The translations under genes were made by a program, and so were the position numbers. Below the pieces are notes generated by a model, which did not search any database, was not told the origin of the DNA, and worked only from the letters and a program-made list of their open reading frames with translations. Below are positions 16,175 through 23,392 of a stretch of DNA of 37,095 bases, in pieces (within the stretch, counting starts at the first letter, position 1; each line of letters opens with the position of its first letter). This DNA comes from Bacteroidota bacterium (GTDB lineage Bacteria > Bacteroidota > Bacteroidia > Bacteroidales > F082): the NCBI GenBank assembly GCA_024280235.1, contig JAJRQN010000205.1, positions 1 to 37,095 on the forward strand. Reading direction: 5' to 3'.

Positions 16175-18364
16175 CTATTTAATGAATAACAGTTCACGGT
16201 ATTTGGGTAAAGGCCACAGGTTGTCATCCACCAGTAGTTCCAGTTTATCCACATGGCTACGGATTTCGGCAAAGCGGGGAAGTACAGTATCGCGGTATGC
16301 CACGGCTTTTTCAGTATAGTCCTGAACCACGTTGGCTTTCTTGCGTGCTTCTATCATATCCTCCACTCCCTCTTTGATACTGGCCACATGATTGGAAATT
16401 TCCTTGATGGTATTAATTTGGTTTCGTGATAATTGTATATAAGTTTTTGAATCAAGTACATCTTGTAGTCCTTTTGTATTTTCAATCAGACGGTTTTGAT
16501 ACTGGATGGCTGTTGGTAAGATGTGATTGATGGCAAGATCGCCAAGTACACGGGCTTCAATTTGAATTTTTTTGATATATTTTTCCAGCTTGATTTCGTA
16601 GCGGGCCAAAAGCTCGGTACGGTTCATAACACGATGCTTTTCAAACAAAGCTATATTTTCTTTCGATATAAAAGCCGGCAAGGCATCCGGAGTGTTACTG
16701 TTGTTGGATAAGCCTCTTTTTGCCGCTTCTTCCAGCCACAAGGCACTGTATGAGTTACCTTCAAAGCGAATATCTTTTGAGGCTTTGATGTATTTTTTTA
16801 CCACGTTAAAAATAGCGGCATCTTTTGGTAACCCGTTTTTTATCTGTCCGGCTACTTCCGATTCGAACTTATTCATTTGGTCTGCCACAATAGTGTTCAG
16901 AACAAACATTGGCTTAGCCGTATTGGCAGTGGATCCCACAGCTCTAAATTCAAATTTGTTTCCTGTAAAAGCAAATGGTGAAGTCCGGTTTCGGTCGGTA
17001 TTGTCCAGTAAGATTTCCGGAATTTTGGGGATATTTTTAATCACATGGCGTCCATTGTGGCCGTTAAGTTCTTTGAGAATTGGCATTTCTTCAATTTCAT
17101 CCAGTATTTCAGTAATCTGTTTTCCAAGAAAGACAGAAATAACAGCAGGCGGAGCTTCGTTTGCCCCGAGGCGAAGGTCGTTTCCTTCGGAAGCCACACT
17201 TGCTCTGAGCAATTCTTCGTATTTTCGAATGGCCATTAAGATGTTGACAAGAATAGTAACAAACCGAAAGTTATCTTTTGACGTTTTGCCGGGAGAAAGC
17301 AGGTTTACCCCCGTGTTCGTAGCCAGGGACCAATTGTTATGTTTCCCCGAACCGTTAATGCCTGCATAAGGCTTTTCATGCAAAAGTACTTTAAAGTGAT
17401 GTTTGCGAGCCACTTTTTCCAGCATGTGCATGAGGAGCTGATTGTGGTCCACCGCAACATTTACCTCTTCAAACATAGGGGCGCATTCAAATTGACTTGG
17501 CGCTACTTCATTGTGTCTTGTTTTTAAAGGAATACCTAATTTATGTACCTCTATTTCAAGGTCTTGCATAAATGCCAGCGCACGGTCGTTAATCGTCCCA
17601 AAATAATGGTCTGAAAGCTGTTGGTCTTTGGCTGAGGCATGTCCGAATACAGTTTTCCCTGTCAGCACCAAGTCCGGACGTGCAGCATACAAAGCCTCAT
17701 CCACAAGAAAATATTCTTGTTCCCAACCCAGAGTAGGATATACTTTAGTAACATTTTTATCAAAATAACGACAAATCTTTGAAGCAATATTGTCAAGTGC
17801 AGCTACGGATTTCAGTAATGGTGTTTTGTAATCCAGCGATTCACCTGTATAGGAGATAAAGATAGTAGGAATACACAATGTATTGTCGAGTATAAATGCC
17901 GGAGAAGTTGGATCCCAGGCAGTATAGCCACGTGCTTCAAATGTGGAACGAATTCCGCCACTTGGAAAACTGGAAGCATCCGGCTCTTGCTGAATGAGTT
18001 CATTTCCCTGAAAATGTTCCAGTGCCAATCCATTGGAAAGCGGATTGATAAAGGCATCGTGTTTTTCAGCAGTAGAACCCGTTAGTGGATGAAACCAATG
18101 AGTATAATGGGTGGCACCTTTACTAATAGCCCAGGCTTTTATAGCTGATGCAACCTGGTCAACGGCCTTACGGTCAATACTTTGCCCCATTTCAACAGCT
18201 TCCATAACAGCATGGTAAGCTTCCTCGGTGAGGTATTCATGCATAACGGACTGATTGAAGGTCATTGAGCCAAAATAGTCAGATGCCTTGTTAGAAGGAT
18301 ACTTAACTTTTTTAACTTTACGGTTAAGTGTTTTCTCCAGCGCAATAAATCTAAATGTTGCCAT
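16175..18364 (-). CDS. glnN: Glutamine synthetase type III
   Basis: This 729-residue GSIII enzyme makes glutamine from glutamate, ammonia and ATP. The N-terminal GSIII segment includes YFGSMTFNQSVMHEYLTEEA and THYTHWFHPLTGSTAEKHDA. The catalytic region has GWEQEYFLVDEALY, LKTRHNEVAPSQFECAP, HEKPYAGINGSGKHNNWSL and later NRTSPFAFTGNKFEFRAVGS. Length and motifs fit the long GSIII class typical of Bacteroidota, not GSI/GSII. The start overlaps the symporter stop by 14 bases in another frame, so it is probably translated by coupling, and a strong terminator follows. No separate nitrogen-control element is visible. Confidence 0.97.
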   Translation of the reverse strand: MATFRFIALEKTLNRKVKKVKYPSNKASDYFGSMTFNQSVMHEYLTEEAYHAVMEAVEMGQSIDRKAVDQVASAIKAWAISKGATHYTHWFHPLTGSTAEKHDAFINPLSNGLALEHFQGNELIQQEPDASSFPSGGIRSTFEARGYTAWDPTSPAFILDNTLCIPTIFISYTGESLDYKTPLLKSVAALDNIASKICRYFDKNVTKVYPTLGWEQEYFLVDEALYAARPDLVLTGKTVFGHASAKDQQLSDHYFGTINDRALAFMQDLEIEVHKLGIPLKTRHNEVAPSQFECAPMFEEVNVAVDHNQLLMHMLEKVARKHHFKVLLHEKPYAGINGSGKHNNWSLATNTGVNLLSPGKTSKDNFRFVTILVNILMAIRKYEELLRASVASEGNDLRLGANEAPPAVISVFLGKQITEILDEIEEMPILKELNGHNGRHVIKNIPKIPEILLDNTDRNRTSPFAFTGNKFEFRAVGSTANTAKPMFVLNTIVADQMNKFESEVAGQIKNGLPKDAAIFNVVKKYIKASKDIRFEGNSYSALWLEEAAKRGLSNNSNTPDALPAFISKENIALFEKHRVMNRTELLARYEIKLEKYIKKIQIEARVLGDLAINHILPTAIQYQNRLIENTKGLQDVLDSKTYIQLSRNQINTIKEISNHVASIKEGVEDMIEARKKANVVQDYTEKAVAYRDTVLPRFAEIRSHVDKLELLVDDNLWPLPKYRELLFIK

Positions 18365-19823
18365 AGTTTTTTGTTTTTAATGGTGTTTTAATGAATAACA
18401 GTCCTATAAATGTAATCAATCCATTAATTAACAATATCTCAAATCCGGTTTGGTATCCTGTAAAGACAAACTCCAGCAACTTACTAAGTGCATAACCGAT
18501 AAAGGGAGAAAGAACAGCCACCATCGGGACCCATTTGTCTTTGATTGCAAAACGGGTAAAAAGACCAAAACCAAACAAACCCAACAGAGGGCCATAAGTG
18601 TATCCGGCAAAAGTAAACAACTGAGCAATAATTGCCTCGTTGTTTATCATCTTAAATAAGATGATGACAAAGATAATGATTAACATCATTATGAAATGCA
18701 GTTTCTCCCGCTTTTTCTTCAAAATTTTTCCCTTGCCGGCATACCGCTTGTCCAATTCCAGTATATCAATCGTTAGCGACGTGGTCAGTGCGGTGAGTGC
18801 ACTGTCTGCACTTGAGTAGGCAGCAGCAATTAATCCGATAGTAAAAATAAGTCCACCGGCAACACCAAGATAGTTAAATGCAATTTCAGGAAAAAGATGA
18901 TCGGTCAGTCCGGATGTGTTAAGGTGCAGGTGGGCAGCATAAAAATAGAGTACGGCACCGAGAAAAAGAAAAACCAGATTTACCGGAACAAGAATAAGAC
19001 TTAACACGGTCATGTTCTTGCGGGAATCTTTCAGGTTCCTGCAACTCAGGTTTTTCTGCATCATGTCCTGGTCCAAACCCGTCATGGCAATAGTGATAAA
19101 CATCCCGCTAAGAAAAAGTTTAACGAAATTTTGAGAACTTTTTATATTGGTTACAAGAATTTGTGAATAATCACTAGCCCATACCGTTGACCACATATCT
19201 TGCAGATTTGTGTGCATTTCATGTATTACTATCCCAACCGTTATTATGACGGCAAGTAACATAAAAGTGGTCTGTAGAGTGTCTGTCCATACAATGGTTT
19301 TGATTCCTCCTTTTAAGGTGTAAAGCTGGATGAGGAACATTAAGAATATGACAGTTACCCAAAAAGGAATGCCATAATGATCAAAAACAAAAAGTTGCAA
19401 GACGCTTATTACCAAATACATGCGAAAAGATGCGCCGATAACTCGTGAAAGCAGAAAAAACAGGGAGCCGGTTTTGTAAGAGGCCCGTCCAAAACGATTG
19501 CCAAGATAAGTGTAGATGGAAGTTAGGTTTAGCCTGTAATATACCGGCAACAGGACAAGGCTTACAACGGCATAACCTGCCACATAACCTAACACAATGA
19601 TAAAGTAGGTAAAATGTGAAGTGCCTACCCATCCGGGAACAGAGATAAAAGTAACCCCTGACAGAGAAGCTCCAATCATTCCGTAAGCAACAATAAACCA
19701 AGGCGATTTACGGTTGCCAATAAAGAAACTTTCATTGTCGGCTTTGCGGGAGGTCCACCACGAAATGACAAAAATAAAAAATGTGTATATCGAAAATGTT
19801 GCAAGAATTAATCCAGGAGTCAT
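18351..19823 (-). CDS. Sodium:solute symporter (SSS family)
   Basis: The 490-residue membrane protein has about 13 helices and SSS-family motifs: SFFIGNRKSPWFIVAYGMIG, then ASLSGVTFISVPGWVG, RVIGASFRMYLVISVLQLF, QLYTLKGGIKTIVWTDTLQT and GLIAAAYSSADSALTALTTS. The last segment carries the conserved serines of the Na2 region. It should couple sodium entry to uptake of an organic solute, and the substrate is not readable. It overlaps gmhB by 4 bases (ATGA) and glnN by 14 bases, so four genes are tightly coupled. Confidence 0.93.
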   Translation of the reverse strand: MTPGLILATFSIYTFFIFVISWWTSRKADNESFFIGNRKSPWFIVAYGMIGASLSGVTFISVPGWVGTSHFTYFIIVLGYVAGYAVVSLVLLPVYYRLNLTSIYTYLGNRFGRASYKTGSLFFLLSRVIGASFRMYLVISVLQLFVFDHYGIPFWVTVIFLMFLIQLYTLKGGIKTIVWTDTLQTTFMLLAVIITVGIVIHEMHTNLQDMWSTVWASDYSQILVTNIKSSQNFVKLFLSGMFITIAMTGLDQDMMQKNLSCRNLKDSRKNMTVLSLILVPVNLVFLFLGAVLYFYAAHLHLNTSGLTDHLFPEIAFNYLGVAGGLIFTIGLIAAAYSSADSALTALTTSLTIDILELDKRYAGKGKILKKKREKLHFIMMLIIIFVIILFKMINNEAIIAQLFTFAGYTYGPLLGLFGFGLFTRFAIKDKWVPMVAVLSPFIGYALSKLLEFVFTGYQTGFEILLINGLITFIGLLFIKTPLKTKNYGNI

Positions 19824-20377
19824 AATGTTTTACTTTTAAATTGGCTGGCTAAGAAAGATAAATCGGGGATTTTAAAATCAACCGTTTCGGGCGGCACGGA
19901 ATCGTTGCCCACCAGCAGAGTAAACATCCCCGCATTCTTCCCGAAAATCATATCGGTTTCCGTATCCCCCACCATCATACTTTTATTAAAATCTATTTCC
20001 GGAAACTGCTTTCGTGCCTCCAGTGCAAGTTCGGGAGAAGGCTTTCTGCAATTTTCGCGTTTTGAAACAATGTCAGGACAATAAAAAACAGCATCTATCT
20101 TGCCGCCGGCTTTTTCCACTTCATCAGTCATTTTGCGATGGATGGCGTACAATTGTGTTTCGCTCATAATTCTCTTTCCAATACCTTGTTGGTTGGTAAC
20201 CACAATGATTCGTCCAAAAATTTGGCTAAAAAGAGCGAGGCTTTCCGGTACATGTGGTAAGAATTCAAACTCTTCCGGATGCTGCACATAACCACCGAAA
20301 ATACGTTTGTTGATAACTCCGTCGCGGTCGAGAAACAACGTCCAGCTTTTGTCAATATTTTTTAGGAAATCGGCCAT
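19820..20377 (-). CDS. gmhB: D,D-heptose 1,7-bisphosphate phosphatase (HAD-IIIA)
   Basis: The 185-residue HAD hydrolase should remove the C7 phosphate of D-glycero-D-manno-heptose 1,7-bisphosphate on the route to ADP-heptose. HAD motif I is LFLDRDGVINKR (nucleophile and acid Asp at about 17 and 19), motif II is VVTNQQGIGKR, motif III Lys lies in NCRKPSPEL and motif IV is MMVGDTETDM. The usual GmhB zinc loop (CPHH...CxCRKP) is reduced to CPDIVSKRENCRKP, so only two of the usual ligands are obvious. It lies 3 bases after gmhA and overlaps the symporter by 4 bases. Adjacency to gmhA supports the assignment over histidinol-phosphatase. Confidence 0.88.
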   Translation of the reverse strand: MADFLKNIDKSWTLFLDRDGVINKRIFGGYVQHPEEFEFLPHVPESLALFSQIFGRIIVVTNQQGIGKRIMSETQLYAIHRKMTDEVEKAGGKIDAVFYCPDIVSKRENCRKPSPELALEARKQFPEIDFNKSMMVGDTETDMIFGKNAGMFTLLVGNDSVPPETVDFKIPDLSFLASQFKSKTL

Positions 20378-20380
20378 AAA

Positions 20381-20956
20381 CTACTGTGGGAAGATTGTTT
20401 CTTCAATTTTCTCACAAATGGCATGACCAATGAGAATGTGGGCTTCCTGAATACGGGCAGTATTTTCAGAAGGTACTTTAATGCAAATTTCACATAGCCC
20501 GGCCAGCCTTCCTCCTTGTGCACCCGTCAGGCCAATTGTAATCATCTTTTGCTTGTTGGCTTGCTCAACGGCTTTTAACACATTGACTGAATTGCCGGAA
20601 GTACTCAGTGCAATTAAAACATCGCCACTGCGTCCGGCAGCTTCCACCATGCGGCTGTAAACATCGTCAAAAGAATAATCGTTAGCCACAGCAGTCAGAA
20701 AAGAGGTGTTTACATGTAAAGCTTCAGCATACAAAGGTTTGCGGTCGTATTGGAAGCGACCTGAAAGTTCTGCCGCTAAATGCTGGGCATCAGCTGCACT
20801 GCCACCGTTACCACAAAATAGAACTTTTCCGCCCTGCTCCAAAGCTTCGATGCAGTACTCTGCAGTACTTTTTACTAGCATGAGCCGGCTAATGTCGCTT
20901 AAAAATTCTTGCTTAACGCTAATACTCTCTGTTATAGCTCTTTTTATCGTTTCCAT
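20381..20956 (-). CDS. gmhA: Sedoheptulose 7-phosphate isomerase (SIS domain)
   Basis: The product of about 191 residues is a SIS-domain isomerase converting sedoheptulose 7-phosphate to heptose 7-phosphate, the first step of LPS heptose synthesis. Visible motifs are LFCGNGGSAADAQHLAAELS, the sugar-phosphate Ser/Thr cluster IALSTSGNSVNVLKAV and the C-terminal EAHILIGHAICEKIEE with the active-site His. The frame extends to 21013, but METIKRAITESISV at 20956 fits the family start and has GAGG-like purines just upstream; the extra 19 residues do not look like GmhA. gmhB follows after 3 bases. Confidence 0.92.
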   Translation of the reverse strand: METIKRAITESISVKQEFLSDISRLMLVKSTAEYCIEALEQGGKVLFCGNGGSAADAQHLAAELSGRFQYDRKPLYAEALHVNTSFLTAVANDYSFDDVYSRMVEAAGRSGDVLIALSTSGNSVNVLKAVEQANKQKMITIGLTGAQGGRLAGLCEICIKVPSENTARIQEAHILIGHAICEKIEETIFPQ

Positions 20957-21162
20957 AACCTCATATTTTAATCTTGCAAGTATAGGAAAAGAAGGCAGAC
21001 TAAGGCATAACAAAAAAATCTATTTTGTAAGCATGTTTATCTCTTTGTGAAAATATATCTGGTACTCTTTTATTAAGGTCAACGATTGTGGTTGTCTGCT
21101 TCCCCGAATCCTATGAGATGGTTTCGTCTGTTTACAAAATGTTTCTGTTTCATTCGAGATCG

Positions 21163-21191
21163 CAAAAATAAATTTACGCCACAATCGCAAA
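21163..21191 (-). promoter_or_regulatory. Candidate promoter for gmhA-gmhB-symporter-glnN
   Basis: On the minus strand a TTTG (21188-21191) is followed after 17 bases by TATTTTTG (21163-21170), which matches the Bacteroidota -33/-7 pair with a slightly short spacer. It implies a leader of about 200 bases before gmhA. Confidence 0.4.
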
Positions 21192-21446
21192 AGCGTTTTA
21201 TTATTTTTCCCCTGTTTGAAACCTGAAAAGTTGTGTGCCGGATCTATTTGCCTCAGTCTGTCCCTGTTTTTTTTGGAAAATGGCTTGTGTTTTACTTTTT
21301 GATTTGAATTTATAATTATATTTGCACAAATAAACAAGAATAGTCAATTTGGCAGAAAAAAAAGCGGGTACGAACATATTTAGGACAATATAGCAGGGAA
21401 TAATCGGAAGGCATGGCAGTTGGGGACCTGAAAATTCAAGCGGCAT

Positions 21447-21454
21447 TATTTTTG
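21447..21454 (+). promoter_or_regulatory. Candidate -7 box for the PorT-like gene
   Basis: TATTTTTG matches TAnnTTTG and would give a leader of about 110 bases. A TTG at 21420-21422 is 24 bases upstream, longer than the usual 19-21. The box at 21317-21324 is the alternative. Confidence 0.35.
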
Positions 21455-21568
21455 AAAGCCCCCTCTTTGAACAATTAATTTTTTTATTTATTATATGACT
21501 AATAAACATTTAAAGTCATTAATTAAAAACAAGTAATAATATATTTCAAATCACAAAAAATTTAAAAG

Positions 21569-22177
21569 ATGAAAAAATTACAGGTAAGTTTGGCAGCATT
21601 GGCAATATTTATGTTATTTGCCATGCCGGCATCAGCACAAAAATTTCATTATGGCATTAAGGTCGGCCTCAATGGAGCAGTTCAATCGGGAATTGCCGAG
21701 TATTATTCCAATACCAATATTCGGTATGGTCTGACGGCAGGGCTGGTTGGAAATTATCATTTTAACGACAACATAATGCTTCAGGCAGAGTTAGATTACG
21801 ACCAAAAAGGGAGTCATTCGACTAATATTGATACGAAATACGATTATGTGAGTATTCCCGTGTTGTTTGATTATTCTTTTGGTCATACTTATCATACCAA
21901 ATTGAGTGTTCATCTCAATGCCGGCCCTTATGTTGCCTTTCTTGTAAATGCAAAAAAAACAGAAAAAACTGATGGTGCTAATCAAACCACTGATATGATG
22001 AGCGACTCGCACAAAGCCGAGGTTGGCGCATTACTTGGTGTCGGGTTCAGACAACCCGTTGGCAAGCACTTTCTGTTTTGGGATGTCAGGCTTAGCATCG
22101 GGCTTTCTCATTTTGACAAAGCTGATTCTCAATCTCGAAACAAAATGATTGGTGTAACAATGGGTTACGAGTTATAA
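21569..22177 (+). CDS. PorT-like outer membrane beta-barrel protein
   Basis: The 202-residue protein has a signal peptide (MKKLQVSLAALAIFMLFAMP, cut after ASA before QKFHYG). Its body of alternating-polarity strands is typical of PorT/OMP_b-brl barrels: FHYGIKVGLNGA, IRYGLTAGLVGNYHF, NIMLQAELDYDQKG, YDYVSIPVLFDYSF, HLNAGPYVAFLVNA. It ends IGVTMGYEL with the usual aromatic near the C-terminus. It should sit in the outer membrane, with no specific function readable. It is a single-gene unit closed by a strong terminator. Confidence 0.88.
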   Translation: MKKLQVSLAALAIFMLFAMPASAQKFHYGIKVGLNGAVQSGIAEYYSNTNIRYGLTAGLVGNYHFNDNIMLQAELDYDQKGSHSTNIDTKYDYVSIPVLFDYSFGHTYHTKLSVHLNAGPYVAFLVNAKKTEKTDGANQTTDMMSDSHKAEVGALLGVGFRQPVGKHFLFWDVRLSIGLSHFDKADSQSRNKMIGVTMGYEL

Positions 22178-22201
22178 AAGAAAAAATAATATCAGAGAAA
22201 G

Positions 22202-22228
22202 GCCCCGGGAAACCGGGGCTTTTTTTTC
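22202..22228 (+). terminator. Intrinsic terminator after the PorT-like gene
   Basis: GCCCCGG and CCGGGGC form a perfect 7-bp stem around a GAAA tetraloop (22202-22219), followed by a run of nine T (22220-22228). Confidence 0.93.
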
Positions 22229-22372
22229 AGGTTAATTAGTGCTTACCAGAAAATGTCAAGTTCGCCCCGGCAGCTATAGGAAAACAATCTGAAAATCAGG
22301 ATTTTACTTTTGTAAATGACTGATTTGAAGATAAGTTCAACGATGAGATTGGTATTTTATAATAGTCTTAAA

Positions 22373-23392
22373 TTAATACAAACCGCTTTTGGCATACGGC
22401 GCAATATCCTGAGCAGCAAATTCTCTGTTGAGGTATTTGAAATATCCCGTGATGGCAATCATGGCAGCATTATCGGTAGTGAACTGCAAATCGGGAAGAT
22501 AGACTTTCCATCTCTCTTTTTCAGCCATTATCATAAGTTGCTTTCGCAAGGCGGAGTTAGCCGATACGCCACCGGCAATGGCGACCTCTATAATTCCGGT
22601 TTCGCGAACGGCTCGCCTGAGTTTACTCAAAAGAACCCGAATGATTGTATCCTGAATAGACGCCGCAAGATCGGCTTTGTTCTTTTCTATAAATGCACCA
22701 TCCAGTCTGAGCTGGTCGCGCAGGAAGTAAAGAAATGCTGTCTTTAGTCCGCTGAAACTGAAATTTAGTCCCTGAATTTTCGGTTCAGGGAACGGATAAG
22801 CTTTTGGGTTACCCGATTTTGCCATCTTGTCTATTTCCGGTCCGCCGGGATAAGGCAGGCCCATAATTTTTGCAGCTTTATCAAAGGCTTCTCCGGCAGC
22901 ATCATCTATGGTTTTTCCTAATATTTCCATTTCTGAAGGGCTTTTTACCTTTACTATCTGTGTGTGTCCTCCGGATACAGTCAGGCACAAGAATGGAAAA
23001 TCAGGATGCGCACTTCCGGGAGTAGTTTCCACAAAATGAGCCAGGATATGCGCTTTCAGATGATTCACTTCGATAATAGGGATGTTCAATCCCAGTGCAA
23101 AAGCTTTGGCAAAAGAGGTTCCTACAAGCAACGATCCCAGTAATCCGGGACCTCTTGTAAAAGCAATGGCATCCAACTGATTTTTCTGTATTTTTGCTTT
23201 TCGCAGAGCCACCTCCACGACGGGGATAATGTTTTGCTGGTGTGCCCGCGAGGCAAGTTCAGGAACAACACCCCCAAAACTTTTGTGAATGTCTTGGTTA
23301 GCAATGACGTTCGACAAAATTTGACGGTCTTTTATTACCGCCGCAGAGGTGTCGTCGCAGGAAGATTCAATACCTAAAATATATATACTCAT
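22373..23392 (-). CDS. tsaD: tRNA N6-adenosine threonylcarbamoyltransferase
   Basis: The 339-residue TsaD (Kae1/YgjD) enzyme transfers the threonylcarbamoyl group to A37 of ANN-reading tRNAs. Family signatures are YILGIESSCDDTSAAVI at the N-terminus, SFGGVVPELASRAHQQNI, the GPGLLGSLLVG loop, metal ligands H111 and H115 in EVNHLKAHILAHF, VSGGHTQIV, the PYPGGPEIDKMA segment and AGGVSANSALR near the C-terminus. Its ATG (23390-23392) directly abuts the TTG start of tamB on the other strand, so its promoter must lie within tamB coding sequence. Partner genes tsaB and tsaE are not in the window. Confidence 0.97.
   Translation of the reverse strand: MSIYILGIESSCDDTSAAVIKDRQILSNVIANQDIHKSFGGVVPELASRAHQQNIIPVVEVALRKAKIQKNQLDAIAFTRGPGLLGSLLVGTSFAKAFALGLNIPIIEVNHLKAHILAHFVETTPGSAHPDFPFLCLTVSGGHTQIVKVKSPSEMEILGKTIDDAAGEAFDKAAKIMGLPYPGGPEIDKMAKSGNPKAYPFPEPKIQGLNFSFSGLKTAFLYFLRDQLRLDGAFIEKNKADLAASIQDTIIRVLLSKLRRAVRETGIIEVAIAGGVSANSALRKQLMIMAEKERWKVYLPDLQFTTDNAAMIAITGYFKYLNREFAAQDIAPYAKSGLY

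Larger units (their letters stand above)
20957..21568. other. 612-base divergent intergenic region
   Basis: This AT-rich gap lies between gmhA (-) and the PorT-like gene (+). It contains candidate promoters for both strands, listed separately, and another plus-strand -7 box, TATATTTG at 21317-21324. Open frames on the minus strand here (up to 105 codons) are low-complexity, lack recognisable features and overlap each other, so I leave them out. Confidence 0.55.

Noticed and set aside
20957-21013. Longer gmhA start at 21013
   Set aside because: The extra 19 residues do not resemble GmhA, and the internal Met gives a normal family N-terminus and length.
21020-21509. Two overlapping minus-strand open frames upstream of gmhA as genes
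   Set aside because: They are rich in Lys, Asn and Ile from AT-rich DNA, overlap each other in different frames, show no domain and cover likely promoters.
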